Positions 13,201 through 23,700 of a stretch of DNA of 64,000 bases are shown in pieces. The stretch covers positions 26,334 through 90,333 of the forward strand of contig DF237321.1 in assembly GCA_000708835.1 (NCBI GenBank), read 5' to 3'. Each line of letters opens with the position of its first letter. Positions within the stretch are counted from its first letter, which is position 1. The position numbers and the translations under genes are program-made. The notes under the pieces were generated by a model. The model ran no database searches. It worked only from the letters and a program-made list of their open reading frames with translations, and had not been told where the DNA came from. Source of the DNA: Klebsormidium nitens. Lineage: Eukaryota; Streptophyta; Klebsormidiophyceae; Klebsormidiales; Klebsormidiaceae.

Positions 13201-16200
13201 TGTTGGGCTATTTTGTATTCAAGAATCTTGATGGCGGTAGAAGAGGCGCTATATGTATGTTGGATCTCCTCATATCCCTTACAACCGCTTGCGCACGTTC
13301 CATAATCTGTAATTTGCAATACACCCGCTTCGACTACGAGGCAGCTTCTGACTGCAGACCTTCGATTGCATGCAGGCTCGCTCTCGCCCGTCGTTTTTAA
13401 TGAGCGCTCAGGAATCCGCAAGTCCTTCTTGGACATCGTCTGCTCTTGTCTAGCATGTAGCAGGTTGTCACGCGCTGACGGCAACGCTCTTCTGAAGATC
13501 AATTCGCTTTTCTTGACCGACAAGGACGCCAACGTCAGACTCCGCGTTCTCTCTTCAATCAGCAAGGGTCCGCAATGCCTTGGCTTGCTGACAGCTTCAG
13601 ATTCATTTCCCATCGTAGAAGCTATAATCAAGCGCCTCCTTGATAAGAGCAAGATCGTCCGTTTGAAAGCCCTCCAAACAATGGAACGCATTCTGGGCTA
13701 CCTTACAGATTCAAGACAGAAGCATTATGCAGCCGAAGAAGATGAAAGCTCTGGCACGGATCTCTTACGAACAAAGACGCAGATCCAGACCTCGCTCTTT
13801 CCTATGCTCGCAAGGATGCTCACCATCCCGCAAGATTCTCCATACTTTTGCAAAGAGTCTCTTCTCGGAGCAGCGCGACTCCTCTCGATGCCTTGCCAAA
13901 TCGGGGTTATTCAGCCTTACCTCGAGTCTCTGATTGCAATGAATCACTCACCTGACAGCCAAGCCCTTACAATAGAGGTACTGCAAGCGCACCTGGACTC
14001 CTACCAGGCCTGGAGCTCCTTCTTATGCTCCTCAAGTGACAGGGCACTAGTAAAACTGGACAGTTTTCTGAAGGAAGCTTCTGCGTCCTCTTCATCAGGA
14101 GGTTACGACGGAAACAAGATCGAACATTCAGGTAAAAATCTTCGTGAGCCATATTAACACTGTGTTCTCGTCCCCAATTTGAATCTCGTAATTTTTCTGG
14201 AGACTGCCCCTCAGACTAAGGTCATCTCTATATTGATCAAGGAAGCTTCTATCCACGTTGAAAGCCCAACGTCAGCCAACTATGGACTTTTGCAGGCGCT
14301 CCGCAGCAAAGATTTCCAAGCGAGAAGCACCAGAAGCTCGTTCTACAGGCTTTCAACATCATTTCACAGTTGCAAAGCAGGGAGCTTACGAAAGCAGAGG
14401 TTTTGGGTGCGCTCAAGGTCATCGTATTCCTCATGGCTCCACAAACTCCTGTCAGCACCAGGATGGGAGACCAGTTGCATTCTCTGGTGCTGTCTGTACG
14501 GTGGTCAGCGCAACTGCACGGATCGGTCGAGGAAAATGAGAGCACGTTAGACGGAAACGACTGCCTCAAGTGGAGCCTGAAGGTAAGCCTACAGAAGTAA
14601 CCTGAAGTGCAGCTCATTATTCCGTCTACAGTTAGATGTGCTCATGCTTGCTCTTAAGCTGCAGCTTTACCTACCGTTGATATATGAGCGTGTCCGTGCG
14701 AAGAAAGCATCATCTTTGCAAAGTAACGTGATCACATATGCATAACTAGATCCTGTAGATTCGAAATCTGGATATATCCCAACCTCTTGTGCAGACTTGT
14801 GCGACCGTGTCCAGAAAGCTGAATATCAAAACCTGGACCGAAGCAGAGGATTTGCTGCGGCTTCACTTCGTCTCCCTGTACCCCTCTCACAAAGAGGAGG
14901 TAATAGAGCTTCTCTACAGCATGGGAGATCCGCTCAGACTTTCTGAGGAGATTTTGAGGTGAGAACATGTGGTCGATACGACAGTCAGCACTTAAATTTT
15001 TCACGGCTCATCGAGATTCTCGAAGCACTACCTGACAGCTTGTATGATACAGATGCCTTAGTATTTCCAAGAGATGCTGACACCCGGTGCAGAAACGCAG
15101 CGATGGTTGACGGCACAGGTCTATTTCTGCGAGCTTCGGGAAGCTTTGTGTCTGCAGAGATCTCATAAACAATATCCCTGAGTTGCAGAGCATACGTAGA
15201 GGCTGGGGTGTTCACCAGTCCCCAGCATCTCGGGACTCTCGTCCACTTCGTTCAGTGGATTGGCGATATGTCTAGGAACTACAAGACTGCGGAGACGCTT
15301 TTCTTGAGCCAAATGAGAGACTCTCGGCACGTGAAGGAAAGAAGGACCTCCCGACTCGAAGATGGATTCGATTACATGGACGAAGAAGACGAGAAAGCAA
15401 ATGAGGAAGGCGAGTCTCCTCTAAACCGACATATTTGGAGGTTTCCGTTCAAGAACCCACAGCGCACGTCTGGATCTCGTCTAACTTCCTTTGATGAGAT
15501 AGTAGGAACCAGGTCTTCTTGTCAAAGAAAAATTTGACTCTGTCTCGTCAGCAGAAAAGGTTTCACACAGCTTGCGAGCAGATTGGTGACACTTGAGAGG
15601 GAGGAAAGTGCGATACATCGGTCCTTTCTCGTCGTGCAGATGCAGTGCAACACTTCGCGGCCTCTCTGCTCGCCGGGGACTCGGTCCCGGGCTGCTACGT
15701 CCCTGTTCTGGCCCACCTCGCTTCCAACCGCGAACTTCCTACCCTCCTGCGAACAGCAGCTGTGACAAGCCTCGGAAGCTTCTTGCTTCTCTCCCCCGAC
15801 CTTGCAAAGCAGCACAAGCATTTGGTGCAGGATCTCTTGAGAGAAGGGGCTCCGGAGATGAAACTCGCAGCACTTGAAGTCGCTTCTAAGCTAGTTCTGC
15901 AAGCCCCAAACGAGTATACGCCGGTCTTCGAGACCATCCAGCAGCTGTTGCTAAACTCCGACGTCAAAGAGACGGCCTACTGCGTCTTCGCGGAACTCCT
16001 TCTACAGCAGGTCCGTTCAATTGCTTCCAGAAAAAAATTCTGCTCTCCTGCAGTTTTTCGGTAAGAAGTAAGTCGCACTTACTGTCTGGTTGCTTTGGTC
16101 TGAAGCTCACTTAACGAAGCAGCGATGAAACCCGTCTTGCATCTGGTCATTCTTTATATCTTGCTTTATCTTGCAATTCCGTCTCAAGATCGTCCTTTTT

Positions 16201-17411
16201 CCTGCAACAGAAGCTGAGAGCTCACGTGTATCTGGGGGCCATTACCGCTGGCTTGGTGGACAGCTCTGCCAGGATCCAAAGCCTCATGGTCTTTGTGCTT
16301 CAAAGGCTCCTTGAAGACTCGGGGCGTGCAAGGTGAGACGGGGTGTAGTGGGACTTGTGCTTAATTGTCAAGAAGAAGCGTGTCTACGTTCAAGAGAACT
16401 TGGGTCTGTGCACTGAAACCGTTTCTTCGCTTCCTAAAGTCCTCGAGTTTCGCGCCTTAAGTAGAATTCCGTCAACGTAATGTTGAACGAAACCAGATTA
16501 AACTGCAAACTTCGGCTTTTCGTTGTACCTTTTGACGTGACGTGACTCTTTGCACAAGCAGATTGTTGGCTTTTTCCCCTCAGGTACAAGATCGTGGTCG
16601 ACGCATACAAGCAGAGCGCGCCGGAAGTCAGGACGGGCCTGCTGGAAACCTTGTTGGACGGCTTCCTGGACGAGAAGGATCTGAAAGCGGACGACTTGGC
16701 GAGCCACGTTCTGCAGCTGCTGGTGCTCGGAACTGAAGGGGCTGCAGAGTTTGCCGCGCACTTGAGCCCTTCCGCAAAGGTTCTGCAACAGTTGGACGCC
16801 CACGTCCAGGTCAGTGGCATCCGTCTTCGACATAATGACAAAGCTACAGCAACAAAAGGAAAACAACTTTGCTCGCCTTTCCGGCAAACCTTACTTCCAT
16901 CTTACGCTACCGAAGAGATTGTTGCAGCCATATTTCAGACTTTTGCGCTGTTCGCCAACGAAACAGCGCCGGTTAGCCTTCATTCGTAAAATCTTGTTTC
17001 GTTTGTTTTGATCAAGTCAGGCAGCTGGTGGACGTATCGATGTTACAGCACATGCTTCAGGACCTGTCCTCGGGTTTCGCCTCTTTCTGACCCTCTTTGC
17101 ACACCACGCTGCCGCAGGCCTGCCCTCCTCGGATCTCTCTCTCGAACGACCCGGAATCCGTCGAAGCCCTCTGCAAGTTTGTCGCAAACCACCGGAAGCA
17201 TTCTTCCGCAACGACCGCAAGCAAGGATCTTGTGAACAGGCTGCTCGACCACTTCCAGAAAAAGACTCGGAGGCGCAAACGACGTGCGGAGATTAGCACT
17301 GCGCCAGAAAGCTCGTCTTTGGGAGCTATTGAAGAGTACGCTAGAGCGGTCGACGCTTTCAACGAGAAGGCCGATGCGAGCAGCATATATGAGATTATTG
17401 GTGATGGATAG
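10274..17411 (+). CDS. CAPD3: HEAT-repeat protein, probable condensin II subunit D3
   Basis: Likely a non-SMC subunit of condensin II, a HEAT-repeat scaffold in chromosome compaction. Exons placed: 10274-10339, 10574-10672, 10953-10997, 11288-11431, 11546-11681, 11792-12003, 12205-12372, 12572-12628, 12788-12866, 13086-13157, 13376-14131, 14296-14582, 14759-14958, 15189-15512, 15555-15607, 15640-16010, 16211-16332, 16584-16809, then 17118-17411. Phases agree, giving about 1,240 residues, near the usual 1,300-1,500. HEAT-like units include TDKDANVRLRVLSSI and LLDKSKIVRLKALQTMERIL. The C-terminal third follows CAP-D3 order: a WSL segment, then SPDLAKQHKHLVQDLL, then LLNSDVKETAYCVFAELLLQ and a VDSSARIQSLMVFVLQRLL helix pair. 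The tail is basic (KKTRRRKRR). The 11431 donor and everything between 16,810 and 17,117 are unsure; EIIGDG before TAG at 17409 is the likely end. Another condensin-type HEAT protein cannot be excluded. Confidence 0.6.
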
Positions 17412-18412
17412 CCTGTACGTGAGTCCGATGGTGGCCTGGCGATGTCTGGCGCTAAGTGCTTTGGTAAACCAGAGAAACAGAGTGTTCACAAGGAAGCCTC
17501 TCATGCAAAGAAAGGGACAAATTTGATCTGGTCGGGGGACGCGCACGCGCTTCAAGGGGTACAGTTGCCGTCCTTGTAAAAGTATGTCTCAGGGCGCAAT
17601 CGGTTCTTCGCGGATCGCTCGGCGAATCAAGGCGTCAGAAAGGCGGTTCGCTTTCCCGGGCCCTGGAGGCCCCGATTGAGGATTAATATACCGTAAGAGA
17701 ATGTTGAAAACGTACTGCCACCGGATGTAATTGATGGATCGGAGATGGATTACTGTAGGAGAAAAAGCTTGGCCGACTGAGCATCCAACTAAGCATGCTG
17801 GAGTACACCCACAAATATATCATGCAGTGGCATACATGCATGCTGCCTTGTCTGGCCGGACTCAATCGCATCGCCCTTTTTGCGGCGTGCCAACATGCAT
17901 GATCAAGTCACGCGTCGGAGGGGCTTAATTTAGCCGCGGATGCCTTGTAAACGCCTTAATGCCATGATGCGCCTTGTGAACGTACTAGCCGGGCCCGTGT
18001 GACCTCCGACATAGCTGCACTCACACGCATCACTCACCATGATGCAGCCGCGCTAAGTAGGCTAGTATGGCAGGATACCTAGCCATACTCAGCGGTGCAT
18101 ACATAACCATTGAATCGCAAGACTCGGCAGGAATGCATCAGATGCATATTAAGGATATCAATTTAAGGAATAGCCTAGGTGCTCCGGTTAAGAGAACAAC
18201 TGCGTACCCATAGATGCAGCTGCGCGCAACCACTGTAGCGGGCCTCAATAACCCATTCCCCAGGCTCCATCAAGGATTGACGCATGTTCCGCAACGAAAG
18301 GCTGTGGAGCTGTTCGATTCAAGAACACTCCGACTTTTTGCGTCTTTAAAGCACGGTACCACGTGTGTTCGAACAAGCACCTCGCTTCCAGATCATGATT
18401 ACCACAGGCTCG
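17412..18412. other. Convergent intergenic region
   Basis: About 1 kb between two convergent genes, so it should hold both 3' UTRs. No coding exon was recognised. The stretch 17,800-18,200 is rich in short palindromic hexamers (ATGCAT, GCATGC). Two similar segments containing GCCTTGT-AACG occur near 17,942 and 17,970. No mobile element or RNA gene is supported. Confidence 0.45.
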
Positions 18413-21400
18413 CTATAGAAGTTTGAGATGACCCGTTACGTCGTCAACTAGTTTCGCCGGACCTGCAAAGAATTGAAATGAGAGTAAGGGTATGGCAGCA
18501 AACAGGACGAAATCCTGCTTCAAAGTTCCCCGCATTGAGGTAGTGTGAACGAGGAAGGCGCGAGGATAAGGATCAAGAGCGAGCAATCGAGTATGGTGAC
18601 ATCCGAGCCTCTTATACGGCGAATCCAAAGTATGCTCACCTACGATCGCCATGACAGTCCGAGAGTCTGCAAATCGACAGGGGCGTCAGTAGATACCGGG
18701 ATAGACGGATAAAAGTCTTTCTAAGCGTTCCAATCCGATATTGCGAGGAGATCAAACTAGATTGCTGAAGTGCTAAGGCACCCATGTAGTGATATCTGAC
18801 GGTTCGTAGTACTACAGCATTGCTGCTCAATCGCCTTCTGTTTCGTGATTCCAATCTGCTTGGACGACCTCTTCCTTACGAGCAAAAGTGGACGACCAGC
18901 GCCGAGTCAACCGTGCGGTGCCGGTCATCGCGGACTACCGTAAGCAACCTTTGCGTGCTCAACTGTCATCATCAGACTCACGTAGATGCAGATTTCTCCG
19001 CAATAAGACATTTGTCACTTACTTGGAGCAATCTGCGTGCGTCCCGCATCTATGGTGATATGGGTCGGCAAACCGACCGCCCTAGCTTGACTCTGCAAGA
19101 ACGGAAGTCGAATGAGACAAAGTCGGGCAAGCCACAGAGCCTCCTGCTCGTGCCCATCTTGATTTTGCTGCTTCGTTTCTCCACTTAACTGCCTCATTGA
19201 CTTTATCTACGCGTCGGATTAATACGCCTATGCCAAGCCTGCCGCAGATTTCTTCTTGATTCGAACGGGTCATTTTTTGTCTATCGGTAAGCAAGATGGT
19301 TTGTAATCAGTGCTGACGTTTCCCGTCAAGTTGTTTTTGACCCTCAGCGGAATCATGCCCCGGCGAATCTGCACGCTTCCGTCTCCTTTATGCCAACGAA
19401 CCACCTCAAGATTTAAGCCTCAACTCTGCGTAACATGCAACACGATGACATCCTGACAAATTGCGGTCCTGATGTAACGGCGCTCCGAACCACGTAATCT
19501 GCGGAAGTATCCGCCGTTGACTCGTAGCATTCTGATTCCAAAGCATGCTTACCTGCAAAGCGAGAATGTCGGCTTCCGTCTCGGCCTTGACAACGACCTT
19601 CACTTGGGCGCAGTACTCCCATCTGCGAGCGAACCAAGACGGACGCGTTCATCAAAGTTGTGGCGACTGCAATGTCCGTAATGCAACACCTTTGGTCGCC
19701 TGTCAATTTCAAAGCAGGCCTTACGACGTCTCAAATTCTACTCACATGATCAAAACTTTGAGACATTAATCTCGTCTCCAGATTTGAGGGCGACCGCATA
19801 CAGTACGAAAAAGACCTGCAAATTGCTGGTGACATCAACCCTCGCAGGCGAACAGCCCCGAAACCAGTCATCCTCACCTCCGAAGTATTGAGGGCCCTCG
19901 TCTCAGAAGGTGCTTATATACCCCCAATGTTGCGTGGCTGCACAACAAACGCCGTTTTCAGGAAGCTGTCACCAAACAACGAGGACAAAGGCAGAGACGA
20001 CTCCTTCTGAATCTGCACAAATTGCTCTAGAGTTGCCACAGGCGAGAGTTGGCAAGGGCACTGGCTGTGCACACCAGAGTCTGCTTTAGGCCTGCCACCC
20101 ACATGGTTGATCTTTTGAACAGTCATTCAAAATCGTCCAGATCCTCTGAGATCAGTAGGGAAAGGGGTCTCTCACAGGTGGATTCGTCGGACCGCATTGC
20201 TTGCTTCCAAGAGCAAACAGTCACTTGCATCACGATACCAGAATATGAGAAGCAATTGCCATGCATTCCGGAACCCACCTGCACTGAGCAGCGATTTTGC
20301 CCTTCCCCATCTTCAGGTCGTTCCGAACCACCAGCACCTGAGCGACAGCATTAGTGTGATGTCAGCAAGACAATCATTGAGGATGGTTGTCAAGGCATGA
20401 ATGGGTTAGACCATTGCTTTACGGTATCGGAGCTGAAGGGGGGAATCAAAGGGGCAAACACCGGCAAATTGAAACCTGAGAAGTTGGAGTTGATGAACGT
20501 CTAATGTGTGATCAAGCAGTCCAACTGAGGTGGGACCGAGGATTCTACTCAAAGAATCTGCATCGGTCCCGGTGCCTGTTCAGATTGGCCTCTAGTCCTG
20601 AGCTCCTGCTGATATGTAACAAACGGATGACCTACTTTCTGAAGAAACCCCCATACATTCCGATGTCAATTCGTCCAGGTAGACCGTCTAACCCACAGAA
20701 CTCACTTGCAGGACAATCAAACTCTGGAGGTGACCAGAAGGTGGAAGCGCGCCCCACGCAGAAAGCTGACGGTTTCAAGCATTAAGCCTGGTCAAATGAA
20801 CCTACTAGGACCTCGATGTCGTATGAAAGCACCCTTCAACAACTTGGTAAGCCTTCAAGACAAAGTCGGCTCCTACAATCCCATTTCATCTCTCATAAAG
20901 GAAAAAAGTTGAAGACACGGTACGCACCATCTTAAAGTCCTCGTACTTCTTCGCCAGCTCCTCATACTCATCAACGCCAGAGTTCGCAGATGGCATGTCC
21001 TCTTCTGCATCGCTCTCATCTTCTTCCTCCTCTCCATCGACTTCCTCTTCCTCCTCTAATTCTGTGCTTTGTGGAAGTTTTGGGTACTGCAGCGTCACCC
21101 CCAGGTACCAACCTGCATCAACAATTGAGGCGCAGTTGTTGTGTGAACAATGAGGCCATCAATTTGCAGAGGAAGGTCACAGACCATCACATTCTGATGG
21201 TCTACTGTATTGCATTGCTACCTTACACAACATCATTGAAACTGACACAGCCTCAATGAGTGTGTTGCAAGTGCAAATCCAAGCTACGTGTTCTATATGC
21301 CTCTCCAAGACATTGTAAGATCAGTTTGGGATTGGATTGGCAGCCCCATCAATCCCCTCGGTGCACTTGCAAGGGCAATCACCACTTATAAGCTGCAACG

Positions 21401-21519
21401 GTTTAAGGGCCTCCCGCTTTAAGCTGCACAGAGAACATTCTGTTGAGCTCACCAAGGAACAATGCACCAGCAGCGACTCCCAGAAACTGATACAGAGACG
21501 CCACTTGCGCTGCCGCCAT
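18413..21519 (-). CDS. PTRH2: Peptidyl-tRNA hydrolase 2 (PTH2/Bit1 type) with N-terminal membrane anchor
   Basis: Releases tRNA from peptidyl-tRNA that drops off the ribosome. Eight exons in transcript order: 21519-21453, 21112-20928, 20337-20279, 19937-19878, 19622-19553, 19092-19023, 18666-18640, 18462-18413. All junctions are GT..AG and phases agree, giving 195 residues. Residues about 5-28 are a hydrophobic span (YQFLGVAAGALFLGGWYLGV). Residues about 39-62 are almost all Glu/Asp. The PTH2 domain runs from 85 to the end: VLVVRNDLKMGKGKIAAQCS, HATLGVYKHLLRR, WEYCAQVKVVVKAETEADIL, then THITIDAGRTQIAPNSRTVM and DDVTGHLKLL. The catalytic-site Lys and Asp motifs are intact. An N-terminal anchor is typical of organelle-associated eukaryotic PTH2. 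The start was chosen at MAAAQVASLY; an in-frame upstream non-ATG extension exists. Confidence 0.95.
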
Positions 21520-23700
21520 GGTAGCAGGATGTACCGTAGCGAGAGCTTTCTGAAGAAGCTTTGAGAAGCGCAATGGACCGGCCTGCAATGGAATACTACT
21601 TTTAAGTTAAAAGACGAGCGAAGAGGAAGAGGTGGATGGACGCCCATGCACTACAAATAAGATGGAGGCTTTTCATTGGCTTGCCTTTCAAAGGGAACCC
21701 GTAGGAATTGATCACGAACGAATGATTGGCGGAACATTCAGACCGCAATCGTAGACTGGCCGTTGGCTTAGCCAGATTTCGATGCGGAAGGTTTGGTGCC
21801 GATCGTCCTGGCCGGACTTTGCCAAATGATTATCATGCATGGCGCGACATGCATGACACTATCTTTTAAAATCGAAACGAAGCTCCGCATTATCCGGCAT
21901 AATAAGGGACCGCCAGACTATATTAACGTGCTTCGTCGGGTTCACCTGCTTCGGCAGCTGGTATCTTTGGGTTACTTATCGGGTTTAGTGTTGATGGCCA
22001 TCTTTGGTGCTATGCGGGTTAATGTGGGTTAAGTTATCGAGAGAAGGCGCATGGCCAGTATGGTCTGGGCGCTGTGCGCGGCATGGGGCGCCGGCCTCTG
22101 CGCGCAACTTTAGACTGTCCGATTACGAGAAGGAAGAGATCGGACGGCTCAAACTCAGCAAGCACACAAAGGCAAGCCACGGTTCCCCGCAGGGGAACCA
22201 TTCGGGTCACCGCTCGTTCCTCAAAGCACAAAATTCTGGCGAACCCTGGGAAATGCAGGCGATGACCCGCATGACGGTTTTGGTGCCCGGCGTGACGGTG
22301 GCGACACCTTGACCCTGAGGGTGACGCGACTTACCGGCAACTCAAGACCGTTGCCGGTGCCGGTCTCAGGAAGACCAAACGGTAATGGTACTCAAACCGT
22401 GCACGGTGAAAGCATCTGTGGAGAGCATTGATCAGTTGTCACTATTTCAAAAATGTCGAAAACTTGTAAAACCCTCTGCCTTGGCCATTGGCATGGGTGC
22501 TGGGATTTGGGCATCACAAGGGCGGGTTGGAAGGGCCTGCGATTTGCAAGTACCAGTGCTGAGCAGGTTGTCTGTCTAACTAAGGCATCTGGTGAGCGCC
22601 AAAGGATTATTGAGGTTGCTGCTGATTGCGCAGCGCATAGTCAGATGATGCGGCGCTTATGGCGACCAGCTTGCTCGCAACCTACGGGCCGCACAGGCTC
22701 CTACGAACAGGCGTTTTGAGCAAGCAAGATTCAAGGGGCTCTTTCCGACACACGGCGTCTCAAGGTGTGTCATCTGCACCATAAGCACTGTCTGTGATGC
22801 TGGATTCTCTTTTGCATGCAAAGAGGAAGAAATTGTTCTTGTCCCGTCATGATCTTCCTATGTTCCAGCGAGCCACTTCGGCGCTCAACTTGTTGCCCTC
22901 TATGCCTCTTTGTAGCAAGGTTGATCTGCAAGGAGGCACCAGATGTGGCCCACTCAAGTATGTCTATGTTTCTCATAGCCCCTATCTTTTTGGCCAGTAT
23001 CGCGAATTCCTGCGGGAGTCTCTGCCACCACCACTGGAAAGCGCTGTCTCTCGTCTTCAAACTCCTATGAGGATTTTGCGTGCTGCCGCTCGTTAAGAAG
23101 CGATTCAATCGTGTCACATCAAAGCTCCACTTCAAGGCCCCAAGGCACACTCCACCGGATTTGAAGTGTGCCGGTGGTAAACTTTTGCCACCACTGCTGA
23201 AAAGTCTACATATGTGTCCGTTCGCAGGGAGCTCGTGCACAGCCACCTGTCAAGTAGGACGCCAGGTGACGGACACTTTCTTACAACGGAGAACCATGTT
23301 CCATCTTCAGAGAGCAGCAGGTGAGACGCTTCCGCGCAATAGATGACTACTGACCTTGAGCAAGTTCTCAGACCACAGTAACAGAAGCAGCGGTTTACCT
23401 TTTGTTTGAAGTTCCCTTGGCGAAAGGTTTGCTCAGCTTGTTAGCTGCCAACTAAAGAACTCTTTAGGCAGTTGACGGTGTTTTGCGCCATCGAAGCGTG
23501 AGAAACCTGTAGTTTGTCTGCCGCTTGTTTCAAGTTTCATAGATTTGTACCCCTGTGTCATTCCCTTGTCCTTCTTCATCCACCGCCTCCACCTTAAACC
23601 GTTTCGAAGCCTGCACAAGTAACCAGTCAGTCACACCTCTCTCGCGCTCTACAAAGAACCATTCATCCTGAATCGGACTTTATCATCTCCCCTCTTCCAG
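21520..23700. other. Region between PTH2 and the YqaJ-domain gene; start exon of the latter not found
   Basis: Divergent intergenic region of about 2.2 kb. It should contain promoters for both flanking genes and at least one 5' exon of the YqaJ-domain gene, because the large exon at 23,701 starts right after a pyrimidine-rich tract and CAG acceptor with no initiating Met. Two overlapping opposite-strand open frames at 22,770-23,246 have no recognisable features. A GC-rich patch with repeated GGTGCCGG/TGCCGG steps lies at 22,270-22,390. Confidence 0.4.

Noticed and set aside
22770-23246. Overlapping open frames on both strands (158 and 100 codons)
   Set aside because: No motif, no splice-supported extension and no clear codon bias; cannot tell from chance. 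The plus-strand one could in principle hold the missing 5' exon of the YqaJ gene but no junction fits.
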